Assembly (NCBI GenBank): GCA_018671895.1
Contig: JABHGV010000054.1
Coordinates: 1-49,525 of the forward strand
Direction of reading: 5' to 3'
DNA: 49,525 nucleotides
Source of the DNA: Rhodospirillaceae bacterium
GTDB taxonomy: Bacteria; Pseudomonadota; Alphaproteobacteria; Rhodospirillales; JABHCV01
The position numbers were made by a program, and so were the translations under genes. This document shows, in pieces, positions 17,062 to 27,846 of the stretch. Under the pieces are notes generated by a model that was not told the DNA's origin, did no database searches, and worked only from the letters and a program-made list of their open reading frames with translations. The number at the start of each line of letters is the position of its first letter. The first letter of the stretch is position 1.

Positions 17062-17923
17062 GAATCATCACCTCGGCATCGGGGAAGGCTTTTTCGATGC
17101 TGTACATGACCGCTTCGGCGATGACGTGAGCGTCCCTGAGGGCTAAGTCCGGGTCCATTTCCAGATGCAGTTGAATGAATGTTTTATTGCCTGATGACCG
17201 GGTCCTCAGGTCATGCATACCGCGAACATCGGGGTGCGCATTGGCGATTTCAACAATCCGCTCGCGGTCTTCATTCGGCAGTTCACGGTCCATCAGCAAA
17301 TGCAGCGACTGCGAGCCAACTTCCCACGCGCCATGGAAAATATAGGCAGCGATGGCAAGCGCGAAAAGCGGGTCTGCCAGCAACCAGCCAAATTGCGATG
17401 CCAGAAATAACGATCCGATAACGCTGATGTTGACCAGCACATCCATCCTGTAGTGCATGGAATCTGCCTGAATGGCAACGGAACCGGTCTTCTTGACGAC
17501 ATAACGCTGGAAGATGACAAGCGCCAGCGTCACTGCCACCGACAGGGCCATCACCGCGTAGCCAATGTCGGCATTCACGACCTGGCGCGGATTGAACAGG
17601 CGTTCGCCCGCTTCCAGCAACAGGAACACGGCAGAGCCGCTGATAAACGCCGCCTGCGCGAGCCCGGCCAGCGGTTCCGCCTTGCCATGGCCGAAACGGT
17701 GTTCTTCATCAGCCGGTTGCAATGCGTGACGGACGGCCAGCAGATTGATAAACGAGGCCCCCACATCAAGCAGTGAATCGAGCAAAGTCGACAGCAGGCT
17801 GACCGCGCCGGTGGCCTGCCAGGCAAAGAACTTGACCAGAACCAGTCCCGACGCCGTGGCAACAGCGACATAGGTGGCCAATGTTAACAGCCGTACGTTG
17901 CCTGAACTGGTTTCTGTCGTCAC
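17015..17923 (-). CDS. Cation diffusion facilitator transporter, FieF-like
   Basis: Inner-membrane divalent-metal/proton antiporter of 302 residues with about six membrane segments and a C-terminal cytoplasmic domain. The metal-site sequences of the FieF/YiiP type are visible: DSLLDVGAS in TM2 (about 45-53) and [12 protein letters not shown] in TM5 (about 153-164), plus the loop motif [14 protein letters not shown]. The CTD carries [14 protein letters not shown] and ends near MIHEDPEG. Zn or Fe is the usual substrate; specificity cannot be decided here. The start overlaps the pdxH stop by four bases, and the exported DUF2141-like gene follows. Confidence 0.9.
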   Translation of the reverse strand: MTTETSSGNVRLLTLATYVAVATASGLVLVKFFAWQATGAVSLLSTLLDSLLDVGASFINLLAVRHALQPADEEHRFGHGKAEPLAGLAQAAFISGSAVFLLLEAGERLFNPRQVVNADIGYAVMALSVAVTLALVIFQRYVVKKTGSVAIQADSMHYRMDVLVNISVIGSLFLASQFGWLLADPLFALAIAAYIFHGAWEVGSQSLHLLMDRELPNEDRERIVEIANAHPDVRGMHDLRTRSSGNKTFIQLHLEMDPDLALRDAHVIAEAVMYSIEKAFPDAEVMIHEDPEGVQERRLDFD

Positions 17924-18510
17924 GGGAAAAGGGTTTCCGTTGTCCAGCCGTCATCGCTGCGGGTAAAGACAATCCGTTCATGCAGACGGAACGGCTTGTC
18001 AGTCCAGAACTCGATTCGGTCCGGAATAATCCGGAACCCGGACCAGAAATCAGGCCGGGGAATATCGCCGACATGAAATTTGGCGGTGTATTCGGCGACT
18101 CTTTTTTCCAGTTCGAAGCGACCTTCAAGCGGCTGCGACTGCTTCGACGCCCAGGCACCAATGCGGCTGGGCCGGGCTCGGGACGCATAATAGGCATCGG
18201 CCTCGGCATCCGATACCGGCTCTACCTTGCCCGTCACGCGGACCTGTTTTTTCAACGATTTCCAATGAAAACACAGCGCCGCCACAGGGTTGTCATCCAG
18301 TTCGCGGGCCTTGTCGCTGCCCAGATTAGTGTAAAAAGTGAAGCCTTGTTCATCGAGGCCTTTCAAAAGCACCATTCGCGCCGACGGCACGCCGTCGGGC
18401 GACGCTGTCGCCAGTGTCATGGCATTGGCATCGGAAGGTTCCGTCTTTTCGGCCTCGGCCATCCAGTCGGAAAACATCTCGAACGGGTTACGGTCCGTGG
18501 TGACAGTCAT
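17920..18510 (-). CDS. pdxH: Pyridoxamine/pyridoxine 5'-phosphate oxidase
   Basis: FMN enzyme that oxidises PNP or PMP to pyridoxal phosphate in the last step of vitamin B6 formation. The 196-residue protein is slightly shorter than E. coli PdxH but has the FMN-site stretches [20 protein letters not shown] and [19 protein letters not shown]. The C-terminal substrate region is [10 protein letters not shown] with [15 protein letters not shown] and RLHERI. It is translated with an ATGA overlap into the CDF transporter gene. Its start lies about 45 bases from the duplicated segment upstream of the divergent lipoprotein gene, so both promoters must sit in a short, partly duplicated spacer. Confidence 0.93.
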   Translation of the reverse strand: MTVTTDRNPFEMFSDWMAEAEKTEPSDANAMTLATASPDGVPSARMVLLKGLDEQGFTFYTNLGSDKARELDDNPVAALCFHWKSLKKQVRVTGKVEPVSDAEADAYYASRARPSRIGAWASKQSQPLEGRFELEKRVAEYTAKFHVGDIPRPDFWSGFRIIPDRIEFWTDKPFRLHERIVFTRSDDGWTTETLFP

Positions 18511-18555
18511 GGTCTGGTTGCTTTACTATCCGTTTTATCCGATTTGCCTGTTTAT

Positions 18556-18617
18556 CATCTTGAGACCCCGAATATGAAACCAAAAACATCTTGAGACCCC
18601 GAATATGAAACCAAAAA
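18556..18617 (+). repeat. Perfect 31-bp tandem duplication of a gene start region
   Basis: Two identical 31-bp copies (18556-18586 and 18587-18617) beginning CATCTTGAGACCCCGAATATG and ending AAACCAAAAA. Each copy contains an upstream region, an ATG and the first codons of the lipoprotein gene. The second copy is the one in frame with the gene (ATG 18605). Identity between copies is complete, so the event is recent or maintained. Confidence 0.95.
18574..18594 (+). CDS. Six-codon upstream mini-ORF created by the tandem duplication
   Basis: The ATG in the first copy of the duplication reads MKPKTS and stops at TGA 18592-18594, ten bases before the lipoprotein ATG at 18605. Because 31 is not a multiple of three, it is out of frame with the gene. 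It has the same upstream bases as the genuine start, so it could be translated as a leader peptide that tunes the gene through reinitiation. It may equally be a neutral by-product. Confidence 0.3.
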   Translation: MKPKTS

Positions 18618-19063
18618 CGCTCGCCCTTTGCCTTTCCTGCTCGTTGTTGCTGGCTGCCTGTTCCGGCGATGGCGAAAAAATTGGCACCGCCAGCGGCGCC
18701 GTAATCGGCGGAATCGTTGGCTCCCAGCTGGGCTCGAAAATGGGCGACGGCACCGGCAGTGCGCTGGGAACCGGCCTGGGTGCTATCTTTGGGGCGTGGC
18801 TGGGCAAAGAAATCGGGCGTGCACTTGATGAAGCTGACTTGGCGGCCGCCACCCAGACCACACAGGAAACCCTGGAAACTGCAGACCGGGGCGAAACCAA
18901 ATCCTGGAGCAATCCCGACAGTGGTAATTCCGGCACGACGACGGCGAAAAGCGATGGCGAATGCCGCGATTTCGAATCCACCGTTACCATCGACGGTGAA
19001 GAAGAAATGGCAATCGGACGTGCCTGTCGACAATCGGACGGCAGCTGGAAAATTATCGAATGA
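18605..19063 (+). CDS. Glycine-zipper outer-membrane lipoprotein (17 kDa surface antigen-like)
   Basis: A 152-residue lipoprotein. The signal peptide ends in the lipobox LLAAC (Cys19). A glycine-zipper 2TM-type segment follows, [20 protein letters not shown] to [17 protein letters not shown] (about 27-66). A polar region and a short C-terminal domain with two cysteines, [19 protein letters not shown] to ACRQSDGSW, complete it; this resembles RT0821/Lpp0805-type surface antigens. It is probably anchored in the outer membrane. The last four bases overlap the DnaJ-like gene start. The start region is duplicated, and a mini-ORF precedes the gene. Confidence 0.88.
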   Translation: MKPKTLALCLSCSLLLAACSGDGEKIGTASGAVIGGIVGSQLGSKMGDGTGSALGTGLGAIFGAWLGKEIGRALDEADLAAATQTTQETLETADRGETKSWSNPDSGNSGTTTAKSDGECRDFESTVTIDGEEEMAIGRACRQSDGSWKIIE

Positions 19064-19980
19064 AGGATCCTTATGATGTTCTTGGTGTCGCGCGTGACGC
19101 CACTGCGGCGGCCATTAAAAAGGCCTACCGAAATCTGGCGCGCAAACATCATCCGGACACGGCTGGTAAAAACAAGAAATCCGAAGACCTGTTCAAGCAG
19201 ATATCTACGGCCTATGAAATCCTGTCCGATAAAAAGAAAAAACGGTCTTACGACGCTGGCGACATAGACGCTCAGGGCAACCCTGTACACCGTCGGCCCG
19301 GCGGCCCCGGCAGTCATGGTGGACCGTTCGGCGGCGGCGGCCCTTTCGGTGGCGGCAGACGCAACCCCTTCGATGACTTTTTCAAACGCCGTGACACGCA
19401 TCGGGCATCAAGCCTGAAAGTCGATGGCAGTGACGTCTCGTACACACTGAAAGTCGACTTTCTGGACGCCGCGCGCGGCGCCAATCAGCATGTATCGATC
19501 GCCAACGGAAAGCGCCTCGCGGTGAGCATCCCGGCGGGTACCACGGACGGCCAGGTCCTGCGCCTGAAAGGTCAGGGCATGGAAGGCATCGGCGGCGGCA
19601 AGAACGGCGATGCACACGTCGAGATTTCTGTAAAGGACGACCCCTTGTTCAGGGCTGATGGCAACAATATTCGCCTTGAAGTTCCGGTAAGTCTGCCCGA
19701 AGCGGTACTGGGGTGCTCAATGGAAGTGCCGACCATTCATGGCGCGTTGAAGGTCACCGTGCCGAAGGGATCCAACACCGGCACCGTGCTACGGCTCAAG
19801 GGCAAGGGCATCAAAGGCAAGAAGGGCAAGGCCGACGGCAACCAGTTCGTCACCCTGAAGGTCGTGCTACCGAAAAAGCCAGATAAGGAACTGGTTGAGT
19901 TCATCGATAAATGGTCAGAAAAGAACGATTACGAGGTGCGTGACAGCGGCCAGAAATCGAACAAACAGAAGGCCGATTAA
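19060..19980 (+). CDS. CbpA-type DnaJ-class co-chaperone without zinc finger
   Basis: A 306-residue J-domain protein. The J domain occupies residues 1-67 ([20 protein letters not shown]), with the HPD motif in [10 protein letters not shown] Gly/Phe-rich linker (about 75-110) follows, and then the two C-terminal substrate-binding domains ([20 protein letters not shown] onward), including [17 protein letters not shown]. There is no CXXCXGXG zinc-binding domain, so it belongs with CbpA-like proteins rather than DnaJ proper. It stimulates DnaK-type chaperones by family inference. It overlaps the lipoprotein gene (ATGA), and its 3' end overlaps the converging YihY-like gene by four bases. Confidence 0.9.
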   Translation: MKDPYDVLGVARDATAAAIKKAYRNLARKHHPDTAGKNKKSEDLFKQISTAYEILSDKKKKRSYDAGDIDAQGNPVHRRPGGPGSHGGPFGGGGPFGGGRRNPFDDFFKRRDTHRASSLKVDGSDVSYTLKVDFLDAARGANQHVSIANGKRLAVSIPAGTTDGQVLRLKGQGMEGIGGGKNGDAHVEISVKDDPLFRADGNNIRLEVPVSLPEAVLGCSMEVPTIHGALKVTVPKGSNTGTVLRLKGKGIKGKKGKADGNQFVTLKVVLPKKPDKELVEFIDKWSEKNDYEVRDSGQKSNKQKAD

Positions 19981-20810
19981 GGGTCACTATCGTGTTCCCG
20001 CCAATCGGGAAATGAGGCCGCGACGACGGCACCGAACAGCACCACCGCCCACGACAGGAACATCCACAACATAAACACCGGCACTGCAGACAGCGCCCCG
20101 TATAACGCCTTGTAGGTTGGGAAATAGACCAGATAAATACCGAACAGCCAGCGCAGGCCTGAAAACATGACCCCGGCCAGCAGGCCGCCCAGAAATGCGT
20201 CACGCCAACGCACATGACGGTTCGGTACGACCTTGTAAAAACCGGCAAAACCGACAATCAGGATAAAGGCCGGCATCAACCGGGTCAGCCTGCCCATGAC
20301 TCCGGTAAACACTTCCAGTTCCAACCCCTTGGTCAGGGCGAATATGTATGTCGCCATGGAAAAGCTGACCGCCAGCACCAACGGCCCGCCGACCAGCACG
20401 CCGACATAGACAATCAGCCGCAACATGATTGGGCGCGGCCTGTCGACGCGGAAAATCAAATTAATATTCTTGAATATGGTGTTAATCAGCATCATCGCCG
20501 CGATCACCAGACCGACGATACCAAAACCAGTCATTTTTCCGGCATTGGCGATAAAGGCCTCGAACGATGCGGCTACCTTGTCGCCACTGTCAGGCAACAG
20601 GTTGGCGAAGGCAAAATTCATCAACTCGATACGAAAGCTTTCCAGCGCCGGCACCTGTGCCAGAACCGCAAAAACAATCGCCAGCAAGGGCACCATGGCA
20701 AGCAATGACGTGTAGCTGAGGGCGGCTGCAACCGTTTGACACTGGTCTTCGCCGTACCGTTTTAATGCGTATAGCGTAAACGATTTCAACTCTGACAGTC
20801 TGTGACGCAC
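19977..20810 (-). CDS. YihY/BrkB family inner-membrane protein
   Basis: A polytopic membrane protein of 277 residues with about six membrane segments. The family N-terminus is clear: [20 protein letters not shown] at about 22-41. Later motifs are [19 protein letters not shown] and the C-terminal [19 protein letters not shown]. The family was once called ribonuclease BN or BrkB by mistake, and its actual function is unsettled. It stands alone on the minus strand, divergent from fabI (143 bases between starts) and convergent with the DnaJ-like gene. Confidence 0.88.
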   Translation of the reverse strand: MRHRLSELKSFTLYALKRYGEDQCQTVAAALSYTSLLAMVPLLAIVFAVLAQVPALESFRIELMNFAFANLLPDSGDKVAASFEAFIANAGKMTGFGIVGLVIAAMMLINTIFKNINLIFRVDRPRPIMLRLIVYVGVLVGGPLVLAVSFSMATYIFALTKGLELEVFTGVMGRLTRLMPAFILIVGFAGFYKVVPNRHVRWRDAFLGGLLAGVMFSGLRWLFGIYLVYFPTYKALYGALSAVPVFMLWMFLSWAVVLFGAVVAASFPDWREHDSDP

Positions 20811-20953
20811 CGAGAGCCCCCTGATATTGACGTTGTTGATATCATCCTATAACAGAACCTTCATATGAACCCGTGTCGTCTTGACTTTTTCCGGAACGGG
20901 CTTTCGTGTACGATCTGATAAGGAATCGCAAACGCGATAAATAAGGGAAATTC

Positions 20954-21766
20954 ATGACCACAGCCGATGCGTTAATGAAGGGCAAAAAAGGCCTGATTAT
21001 GGGAGTTGCCAACGAGCGATCCATCGCTTGGGGCATTGCCACCGCTGCCGCTGCCCAAGGGGCCGAGCTCGCGTTCACTTATCAGGGGGAGGCGCTGCTG
21101 AAACGAATCACCCCGCTGGCCGAAAAAGTCGGCTCTGACATGGTGATGGAATGCGATGTCACCAACATGGGCAGCCTTGATGCAGTGTTCGAGGAATTGC
21201 AGTCCCAATGGGGCAAAATCGATTTCATTGTCCATGCCATCGCTTATTCTGACAAAGAAGAGCTAAAAGGCGGATACGTCGATACCAGCCGCGAGAATTT
21301 CGCCATGACGATGGATATCTCGTGTTACTCGTTCACCGCTGTATGCCAGCGCGCCCAGCCATTGATGACCGACGGCGGTTCTATTATCACGCTGACCTAT
21401 TACGGTGCCGAGCGCGTGATCCCGCACTACAACGTCATGGGCGTGGCCAAGGCAGCGCTTGAAGCCAGCGTGCGATATCTGGCCGAAGACATGGGCAAAC
21501 AGGGCATTCGCGTCAACGGACTTTCTGCAGGACCTATGAAAACACTGGCCGCGTCGGGTATTGGTGACTTTCGTTATATTCTGAAATGGAACGAATTGAA
21601 TTCGCCGCTCAGGCGCAACGTCACGCTTGATGATATCGGCGGGGCCGGGCTGTATTTGCTCAGCGATTTGTCCAGCGGCGTTACCGGCGAAATTCACCAC
21701 GTCGATTGCGGTTATCACACCGTCGGCATGAAGGCCGTCGACGCACCCGATATATCAACGGTCTGA
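20954..21766 (+). CDS. fabI: Enoyl-[acyl-carrier-protein] reductase (NADH)
   Basis: Final reductive step of the type II fatty-acid elongation cycle. The 270-residue atypical SDR shows the FabI nucleotide motif [17 protein letters not shown] at about 14-30 and the catalytic YxxxxxxK (Y of [10 protein letters not shown], with the tyrosine of YYGAERV nearby). The family segment [14 protein letters not shown] follows at about 193-206. The ATG at 20954 is preceded by AAGGGAAA. aroC starts one base after its stop, so the two genes are almost certainly one transcript, a pairing seen elsewhere in alphaproteobacteria. Confidence 0.95.
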   Translation: MTTADALMKGKKGLIMGVANERSIAWGIATAAAAQGAELAFTYQGEALLKRITPLAEKVGSDMVMECDVTNMGSLDAVFEELQSQWGKIDFIVHAIAYSDKEELKGGYVDTSRENFAMTMDISCYSFTAVCQRAQPLMTDGGSIITLTYYGAERVIPHYNVMGVAKAALEASVRYLAEDMGKQGIRVNGLSAGPMKTLAASGIGDFRYILKWNELNSPLRRNVTLDDIGGAGLYLLSDLSSGVTGEIHHVDCGYHTVGMKAVDAPDISTV

Positions 21767-21767
21767 C

Positions 21768-22844
21768 ATGTCAGGAAACACCTTCGGCACACTATTCAAG
21801 GTTACCAGCTTTGGTGAAAGCCACGGCCCGGCAATCGGCTGCGTTGTCGACGGCGTGCCGCCTGGTATCAAGTTGAGCGAAGCCGACATTCAGGTATTTG
21901 TCGACAAGCGCCGGCCCGGCCAATCAAAATTCACCACCCAGCGCAAAGAGCCTGACACGGTCGAAATCCTGTCCGGCGTGTTTGAAGGCCGCACCACGGG
22001 TGCATCCATCGGTTTGATGATTGCCAATACCGACCAGCGCTCGAAGGACTATTCCGACATCAAGAACAAGTTCCGTCCCGGCCATGCCGATTTCACCTAT
22101 CAGCAAAAATACGGCACCCGTGATTATCGTGGTGGTGGACGATCAAGCGCACGCGAAACCGCCATGCGGGTCGCGGCAGGTGCCATCGCCCGCAAGGTAT
22201 TGGGCAAGGGTGTTAAAATCCGCGGCGCCTTGGTCCAGATGGGCCCGCACGCCATCGACCGCGACAAATGGAGCTGGCCGCAAATATCGAAAAACCCGTT
22301 CTGGTGCCCGGACAAGGCGGCAGCGGCTGAATGGGAGACCTATTTGAAAGCCATCCGCAAGCAGGGATCGTCGACCGGTGCCGTTATCGAGATCGTCGTC
22401 GAGGGTCTGCCGGTCGGACTGGGGGCGCCGGTATTTGACCGGCTGGATGCCGACATCGCCAAGGCATTGATGAGCATCCCCGCCGTCAAGGGTGTAGAAA
22501 TTGGCGACGGTTTCGCCGCCGCCGCCCTGACTGGTCCTGAAAACGCCGACGAGATGCGGGCCGGGAAAAACGGTGCGGTCGAGTTTTCATCGAACCACGC
22601 CGGGGGCACACTGGGCGGGATTTCCAGCGGACAGGATATCGTCGCCCGCTTCGCCGTGAAACCAACAAGCAGCATCTCTATCGACCAGAAAACCGTATCT
22701 GTTCGGGGCAAGAACACCAATATCGCGACCAAGGGGCGTCATGATCCGTGCGTCGGCATCCGGGCGGTGCCCGTCGGCGAGGCGATGATGGCGTGCGCGC
22801 TGGCCGACCATTTACTGCGTCACAAGGCGCAATGCGGCAACTAA
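21768..22844 (+). CDS. aroC: Chorismate synthase
   Basis: FMN-dependent last step of the shikimate pathway, EPSP to chorismate. The 358-residue protein has the three family signatures: [15 protein letters not shown] at residues 13-27, the [10 protein letters not shown] and [14 protein letters not shown] region to [16 protein letters not shown], and [17 protein letters not shown] near residue 318. Length and motifs are normal. It lies one base downstream of fabI and ends three bases from the converging tlyA gene. Confidence 0.96.
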   Translation: MSGNTFGTLFKVTSFGESHGPAIGCVVDGVPPGIKLSEADIQVFVDKRRPGQSKFTTQRKEPDTVEILSGVFEGRTTGASIGLMIANTDQRSKDYSDIKNKFRPGHADFTYQQKYGTRDYRGGGRSSARETAMRVAAGAIARKVLGKGVKIRGALVQMGPHAIDRDKWSWPQISKNPFWCPDKAAAAEWETYLKAIRKQGSSTGAVIEIVVEGLPVGLGAPVFDRLDADIAKALMSIPAVKGVEIGDGFAAAALTGPENADEMRAGKNGAVEFSSNHAGGTLGGISSGQDIVARFAVKPTSSISIDQKTVSVRGKNTNIATKGRHDPCVGIRAVPVGEAMMACALADHLLRHKAQCGN

Positions 22845-22847
22845 AGC

Positions 22848-23609
22848 CTAGCTTCCAGAATTGTTGCCCCGCAGGCCACTAATAAGGAATTCCTTGTTGC
22901 CTTCGGGACCCTTGATCGGGCTTTCGCATATTCCCAATACGGTCCAGTCCGGCAACCCATAAAGCCAGCCCGAGATATCGGCGCAGACTTCTTCGTGCAG
23001 GGCCGCATCGCGCACCACGCCGCCCTTGCCGACCCGTCCCTTGCCGACCTCGAACTGCGGCTTGATCAGCGCCACCAGATGACCGCCCGGACGGACTAGC
23101 CCCAGCGATGCCGGAAGCAGCGTCTTCAGGCTGATAAAACTGGCGTCGCAGACAATCAGATCGATGACATCGGGGACCTGTTCGGCGGTTAAATGCCGGG
23201 CGTTGGTTTTTTCCAGCACCTGAACGCGGGGGTCCTGACGCAGTTTCCACGCCAGTTGCCCATGGCCGACATCGACGGCAAAAACCTTGGCCGCACCGTT
23301 TTCCAAAAGCACATCGGTAAAGCCGCCGGTCGAGGCACCAACATCAAGGCAGGTCTTGCCCATCGCATCGATTGCGAAGTGGTCCAGACCGCGCGCCAGT
23401 TTCATGCCGCCGCGCGACACCCACGGGTGTTCCGCGCCCTTGATCGTCAGATTAATATCGGGACTGACCTGCTGACCGGCCTTTTCCATGCGACGGGTCT
23501 CGCTGAGAACCAGCCCGGCCATGATCATGGCTTGAGCCTTCGAACGGTTCTCGGCCAAACCCCGCTCGACCAGCAATTGATCAAGCCGACATTTACCGTT
23601 CTTTGACAT
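22848..23609 (-). CDS. tlyA: TlyA-family rRNA 2'-O-methyltransferase / hemolysin-like protein
   Basis: A 253-residue protein with an N-terminal S4 RNA-binding domain (CRLDQLLVERGLAENRSKAQ at 7-26) and an FtsJ-like SAM domain. Motif I is CLDVGASTGGFTDVLLENG at about 89-107, and VICDASFISLKTLLP comes later. Relatives methylate ribose in 16S and 23S rRNA and determine capreomycin sensitivity in mycobacteria; the hemolysin name is historical. It lies six bases downstream of dxs on the same strand, at the end of the HDAC-xseB-ispA-dxs-tlyA unit. Confidence 0.92.
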   Translation of the reverse strand: MSKNGKCRLDQLLVERGLAENRSKAQAMIMAGLVLSETRRMEKAGQQVSPDINLTIKGAEHPWVSRGGMKLARGLDHFAIDAMGKTCLDVGASTGGFTDVLLENGAAKVFAVDVGHGQLAWKLRQDPRVQVLEKTNARHLTAEQVPDVIDLIVCDASFISLKTLLPASLGLVRPGGHLVALIKPQFEVGKGRVGKGGVVRDAALHEEVCADISGWLYGLPDWTVLGICESPIKGPEGNKEFLISGLRGNNSGS

Positions 23610-23615
23610 TGGGGA

Positions 23616-25550
23616 TCAGGCGCTAACAGGCTTGGCCGTGGAACCTTCAGCAGTTTTAGTGCCCAACACATCGAGCGCCAATTCGACAATATGCGGTGCC
23701 GTCAGGCATGAGTAATCATACTGCTTGTCCTGAGTGTCGTGTTTGATGCGTTCATCGGGCAGAGTCATGCTGCGTACCTTCAGACCACTATCGAGCAGAC
23801 CATCTGCGGCGAGGAATTGCAGAACATGCGCGCCGAAGCCGCCGGGACCGCCCTCTTCGATCGTAATCAACGCATCGTGCGAGGTCGCCAGATCGCGGAT
23901 CATGGCGTTGTCCAGCGGTTTGGCGAAGCGCGCGTCGGCAACCGTGACGGAAAAGCCCTTGGCCGAAAGTTCGTCCGCTGCTTTCAGGCTTTCCTGCAAT
24001 CGACAACCGAGGCTGAGGATGGCCAACGCAGAGCCCTCGCGAACGATACGACCGCGTCCGATTTCCAGGACCTCGCCTTTTTCAGGCAATTCCACCCCGA
24101 CACCCTCGCCGCGCGGATAACGCACGCAACTGGGCATATCGTCGATGGCCGCTGCCGTCGCCGTCATATGCATCAGTTCGGCCTCATCAGAAGGTGACAT
24201 AACGATAATGTCGGGCAGGCAACACAGGAAGGCCAGGTCATAGGCCCCGGCATGGGTGGCACCATCGGCACCAACCAGTCCGGCCCGGTCGATGGCGAAA
24301 CGCACCGGCAGTTTTTGCAACACGGCATCGTGGACCAACTGGTCATACCCCCGTTGCAGGAACGTCGAATACAGGGCGCAGAACGGCTTAAAGCCTTCCG
24401 ACGCCATCCCGGCGGCAAAGGTAACCGCATGCTGTTCGGCAATACCGACATCGAAACAGCGGTCCTCAAAAGCGTCGGCGAACTTGTCCAGCCCGGTGCC
24501 AGATGGCATCGCCGCCGTAATCGCCATGATTTTGTCGTCGACTTCGGCCTCGGCAATCAGGGCCTTGGCAAAAACGTTCGTGTAGGACGGCGCATTGCTC
24601 TTGGTCTTGACCTGCTTGCCGGTGACCACATCAAACTTGCCGACGCCATGGTATTTGTCCGCCGACTCCTCGGCCGGAACGTAACCGTGGCCCTTTTGGG
24701 TGACCACATGCAGCAGCACCGGCCCCGGTTCGGTATCGTCTCGCAGATTCTTCAGGACCGGCAACAGGTGCTCAAGGTTATGTCCGTCGATAGGCCCGAC
24801 ATAAAAGAAACCCAGTTCTTCGAACAGGGTGCCGCCGGTAACGATGCCGCGGGCATACTCTTCGGCCCGGCGGGCCACTTCTTCGATCTGGCGCGGGAAC
24901 TTCTTGGTCATTTCCTTGGCGAAGTGACGCAATGAACGGAACGACTTCGACGAAATCAGGCGCGACAGATAGGCGCTCATGGCGCCGACCGGCGGCGCGA
25001 TGGACATGTCGTTATCATTGAGAATAACAATCAGGCGGGAGTCCATGGAACCAGCGTTGTTCATGGCTTCGTATGCCATACCGGCGCTCATCGCACCGTC
25101 GCCGATAACGGCAATGACGTTGTTATCATTGCCCAGGAAATCCCGCGCCACGGCCATGCCGAGGCCGGCGGAAATTGAGGTCGAACTATGACCGGCACCG
25201 AACGGGTCGTATTCGCTTTCCGAACGTTTGGTGAAGCCCGACAGGCCACCGGCTTGGCGCAGGGTCAGCATTTGGTCGCGCCGTCCGGTCAGTATCTTGT
25301 GCGGATAGCACTGATGACCGACATCCCAGATCAAACGGTCATCGGGCGTATCAAATATATGATGCAGCGCAACCGTCAGTTCAACGACGCCAAGACTGGC
25401 ACCAAGATGGCCGCCGGTAATGGAAACCGTGCGCACGGTTTCCTGACGCACTTCGTCGGCGAGCTGTTGTAATTGCTCGACCGTAAAGTCCCGCGTGTCT
25501 GCAGGTGTCTGAACCGTGTCCAGCAACGGTGTTTTATGTTCTTCGCTCAC
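23616..25550 (-). CDS. dxs: 1-deoxy-D-xylulose-5-phosphate synthase
   Basis: Thiamine-diphosphate enzyme that starts the MEP isoprenoid pathway from pyruvate and glyceraldehyde 3-phosphate. The 644-residue protein is complete. It has [20 protein letters not shown] at about 45-64, the ThDP motif [20 protein letters not shown] with [17 protein letters not shown], and in the pyrimidine domain [17 protein letters not shown] and [15 protein letters not shown]. The C-terminal transketolase domain contains [14 protein letters not shown]. It sits 28 bases downstream of ispA in an isoprenoid operon. Confidence 0.97.
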   Translation of the reverse strand: MSEEHKTPLLDTVQTPADTRDFTVEQLQQLADEVRQETVRTVSITGGHLGASLGVVELTVALHHIFDTPDDRLIWDVGHQCYPHKILTGRRDQMLTLRQAGGLSGFTKRSESEYDPFGAGHSSTSISAGLGMAVARDFLGNDNNVIAVIGDGAMSAGMAYEAMNNAGSMDSRLIVILNDNDMSIAPPVGAMSAYLSRLISSKSFRSLRHFAKEMTKKFPRQIEEVARRAEEYARGIVTGGTLFEELGFFYVGPIDGHNLEHLLPVLKNLRDDTEPGPVLLHVVTQKGHGYVPAEESADKYHGVGKFDVVTGKQVKTKSNAPSYTNVFAKALIAEAEVDDKIMAITAAMPSGTGLDKFADAFEDRCFDVGIAEQHAVTFAAGMASEGFKPFCALYSTFLQRGYDQLVHDAVLQKLPVRFAIDRAGLVGADGATHAGAYDLAFLCCLPDIIVMSPSDEAELMHMTATAAAIDDMPSCVRYPRGEGVGVELPEKGEVLEIGRGRIVREGSALAILSLGCRLQESLKAADELSAKGFSVTVADARFAKPLDNAMIRDLATSHDALITIEEGGPGGFGAHVLQFLAADGLLDSGLKVRSMTLPDERIKHDTQDKQYDYSCLTAPHIVELALDVLGTKTAEGSTAKPVSA

Positions 25551-25578
25551 AAATATCGTCCCTAAGCGATCGCGATCT

Positions 25579-26466
25579 TCAAGCGCTGCGTTTTATCACG
25601 AAATGCGCAAGATCTTTCAGAGAGTCCGCTTTTTCCGCAAAAAAATCAAGGTGTTCTGCGGCTTGATCGGCCAACAGCAGAGCCTGAGCGCGGGCCGCCT
25701 CGACGCCTAACAGGGAAACGAAGGTCGCCTTCCCGGCTTCTGCGTCCTTGCCGGTTGCCTTGCCAACGGTTTCAACATCGCCTTCGACGTCGAGCAAATC
25801 ATCGACAATCTGGAACGCCAGCCCCAGATCGTGGGCATAGGCCCGTAGTGCATGACGTGCCGGTCCAGCCGCCTTGCCGAGGATTCCCCCAGCCTCGCAC
25901 GAGACCGCAATCAGCATTCCGGTTTTCATCCGTTGCAAACGGGTTATTTCCGGCATTTTCAGGGAATGTTGTTCGGCCACCAGATCGAGCATCTGTCCGC
26001 CGACCATACCCTCGGCCCCGGCGGCGCGGGCCAGCGCCAGCACCAGTTCGGAACGCACCATCGGATCGCCATGGGTCTCGACCTCGGCCAGCACCTCGAA
26101 CGCCTTGGTCAACAAGGCGTCGCCTGCGAGGATCGCCGTCGCCTCGTCGTATTTTTTGTGGCATGTCGGCTGACCGCGGCGCAGGTCATCGTCGTCCATG
26201 GCTGGCAGGTCATCATGGACCAGCGAATAACAATGGACCATTTCAACAGCAGCCGCTGCACGCAGGGAACTGGTGCGGTCGACGTTGAACAAATCGGCGC
26301 TGGCAACAACCATGAACGGCCTGATCCGCTTGCCGCCATCGAGCGCTGAATAGCGCATCGCTTCGATCAGCTGCGCTTCCGGATCGTCATCCATTTCAAG
26401 CAGACCATCGAGGGTCTCGTTAACATCGTCTGCGATGTCGCTTAGTTGTGTCTGAAAATCGCTCAT
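25579..26466 (-). CDS. ispA: Farnesyl diphosphate synthase (short-chain polyprenyl synthase)
   Basis: Condenses IPP with DMAPP and GPP. The 295-residue protein has both aspartate-rich metal motifs: the first in [20 protein letters not shown] at about 81-100, the second in [14 protein letters not shown] at about 217-230. GGKRIRPFM precedes the first. Placement between xseB and dxs is the standard bacterial arrangement. Chain length (farnesyl versus geranylgeranyl) is inferred from context rather than from a diagnostic residue. Confidence 0.95.
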   Translation of the reverse strand: MSDFQTQLSDIADDVNETLDGLLEMDDDPEAQLIEAMRYSALDGGKRIRPFMVVASADLFNVDRTSSLRAAAAVEMVHCYSLVHDDLPAMDDDDLRRGQPTCHKKYDEATAILAGDALLTKAFEVLAEVETHGDPMVRSELVLALARAAGAEGMVGGQMLDLVAEQHSLKMPEITRLQRMKTGMLIAVSCEAGGILGKAAGPARHALRAYAHDLGLAFQIVDDLLDVEGDVETVGKATGKDAEAGKATFVSLLGVEAARAQALLLADQAAEHLDFFAEKADSLKDLAHFVIKRSA

Positions 26467-26469
26467 TTT

Positions 26470-26721
26470 CTAATCAAGGTCGGCGTCTTCCAGCCCGACC
26501 GCGCTGTCATTGCCAATGACAACCTTTTCTACACGCTGGCGCGCTTCTGTCAGCTTCGCCTCGCAGTGCTGTTTCAGGTGCGCGCCTCTTTCATACGCCT
26601 TGATCGATGAATCGAGCGCCCCATCCCCGTCTTCAAGTTCGCGGACAATATCTTCCAGTTGTTCGAGGGCATCCTCGAAACTCAACTTGGCAATGTCCGC
26701 CGGAATTTTATTTTTCGCCAT
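26470..26721 (-). CDS. xseB: Exodeoxyribonuclease VII small subunit
   Basis: An 83-residue helical protein, the small subunit of the single-strand-specific nuclease. The family core LSFEDALEQLEDIVRELEDG (residues 13-32) and SIKAYERGAHLKQHCEAKL (39-57) are present. It ends three bases before the ispA start, the usual xseB-ispA arrangement. The large subunit gene xseA is not in this window. Confidence 0.94.
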   Translation of the reverse strand: MAKNKIPADIAKLSFEDALEQLEDIVRELEDGDGALDSSIKAYERGAHLKQHCEAKLTEARQRVEKVVIGNDSAVGLEDADLD

Positions 26722-26752
26722 TCTTTATATGATCCCTTCAAGAGACGCGATT

Positions 26753-27703
26753 TTATGCAGACGCGTTGCCGGGAGCAACAGCCAATAATGCCCTGACGTG
26801 GGAAGCTGTCGACGACGCCAATGCGTCCAGGTCGTAGCCGCCTTCAAGCACAGAGACCACCCGTCCGCCGCAACATTCATGGGCAACGTCCAGCAATTGT
26901 TCCGTGACCCAGGCGAAATCGTCATCTTGCAGTTCCAGCATTGCCAGCGGATCGCGGGCATGGGCGTCGAAACCGGCGGAAATCAGCAGCAATTGGGGGG
27001 CGAACGCCCGCAAGTGCGGCAGAATCCTGTCCGTATAGGCATTCCGGAAAAGCCGCGATCCGGACCCCGGCGGCAATTCGACATTGACGACGTTTTCGAA
27101 CTCGCCGCATTCGCTTTCCCTGCCGCTGCCGGGATAGGCCGGTGATTGGTGCGACGAGGCATAGAACAAACGGGCGTCACTTTGACATGCCGACTGGCTG
27201 CCGTTGCCGTGGTGGACATCGAAATCGACAATTGCAACACGCTCCAGCCCATGCTTGGCCAGCCCATGCATGGCGGCGATTGCAATGTTGTTAAACAGAC
27301 AAAACCCCATGGCGCGTCCCGCCTCGGCATGATGGCCGGGTGGCCGCAGGGCACAAAAGGCATTGTCGGCATCACCACCGATGACCGCATCAACGGCGGC
27401 ACAGACCCCGCCGACGGCCCTGAATGCGGCTTCACCGCTTTCGGGCGAAACCCCGGTGTCGGGATCAAGGGACACATGGCCGCTGGCAGGAATGGCCGCC
27501 AGCACCGCATCAACGTACTCTGAAAGATGCACCCGCTCGATCTGGGACTTGCTGCCCTTCGGTGCTTCCCTGCGATCAAGGCCTGAAAAATCATCCCCGT
27601 CGAGCGCCGTCATTATGGCGCGCAGCCGGTCTGGCGATTCCGGATGACCGCCCCCGGCATCGTGTTCGATGCATATGGGATGAGTGTAAAACAAGGTCGA
27701 CAT
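26753..27703 (-). CDS. Class II histone deacetylase-like amidohydrolase
   Basis: A zinc-dependent deacetylase-fold protein of 316 residues (HDAC/acetylpolyamine amidohydrolase/AcuC family). Visible active-site motifs are RPPGHHAEAGRAMGFCLFNN at about 117-136, the metal-binding VDFDVHHGNGSQ at about 152-163, and LLISAGFDAHARDPLA at about 241-256. The physiological substrate in bacteria is unknown. The protein homology begins at MSTLFYTHP, so ATG 27703 is preferred; a longer open frame reaches 27763 but has no ribosome site. It appears to be the first gene of the operon that continues into xseB, ispA, dxs and tlyA. Confidence 0.9.
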   Translation of the reverse strand: MSTLFYTHPICIEHDAGGGHPESPDRLRAIMTALDGDDFSGLDRREAPKGSKSQIERVHLSEYVDAVLAAIPASGHVSLDPDTGVSPESGEAAFRAVGGVCAAVDAVIGGDADNAFCALRPPGHHAEAGRAMGFCLFNNIAIAAMHGLAKHGLERVAIVDFDVHHGNGSQSACQSDARLFYASSHQSPAYPGSGRESECGEFENVVNVELPPGSGSRLFRNAYTDRILPHLRAFAPQLLLISAGFDAHARDPLAMLELQDDDFAWVTEQLLDVAHECCGGRVVSVLEGGYDLDALASSTASHVRALLAVAPGNASA

Positions 27704-27846
27704 GTCCCTATTGTCGACAAATCCGTACGACTTGCCAACGACCTTTGACAAACCGCGCCCCATAGCAGGATGTCGGGGTACAAAGAGAAGGTTGATACGG
27801 AGGTGATTTCGGCACAGACTGTCGCAAATTGCTGATAGGGACTGCC

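Noticed and set aside
20881-20914. Promoter TTGACT/TACGAT upstream of fabI
   Set aside because: Spacing is 22 bases, well outside the functional range; left unannotated.
27745-27773. Promoter with TTGACA upstream of the RND adaptor gene
   Set aside because: The -35 hexamer is perfect but no acceptable -10 lies 16-18 bases downstream (GGATGT at 17).
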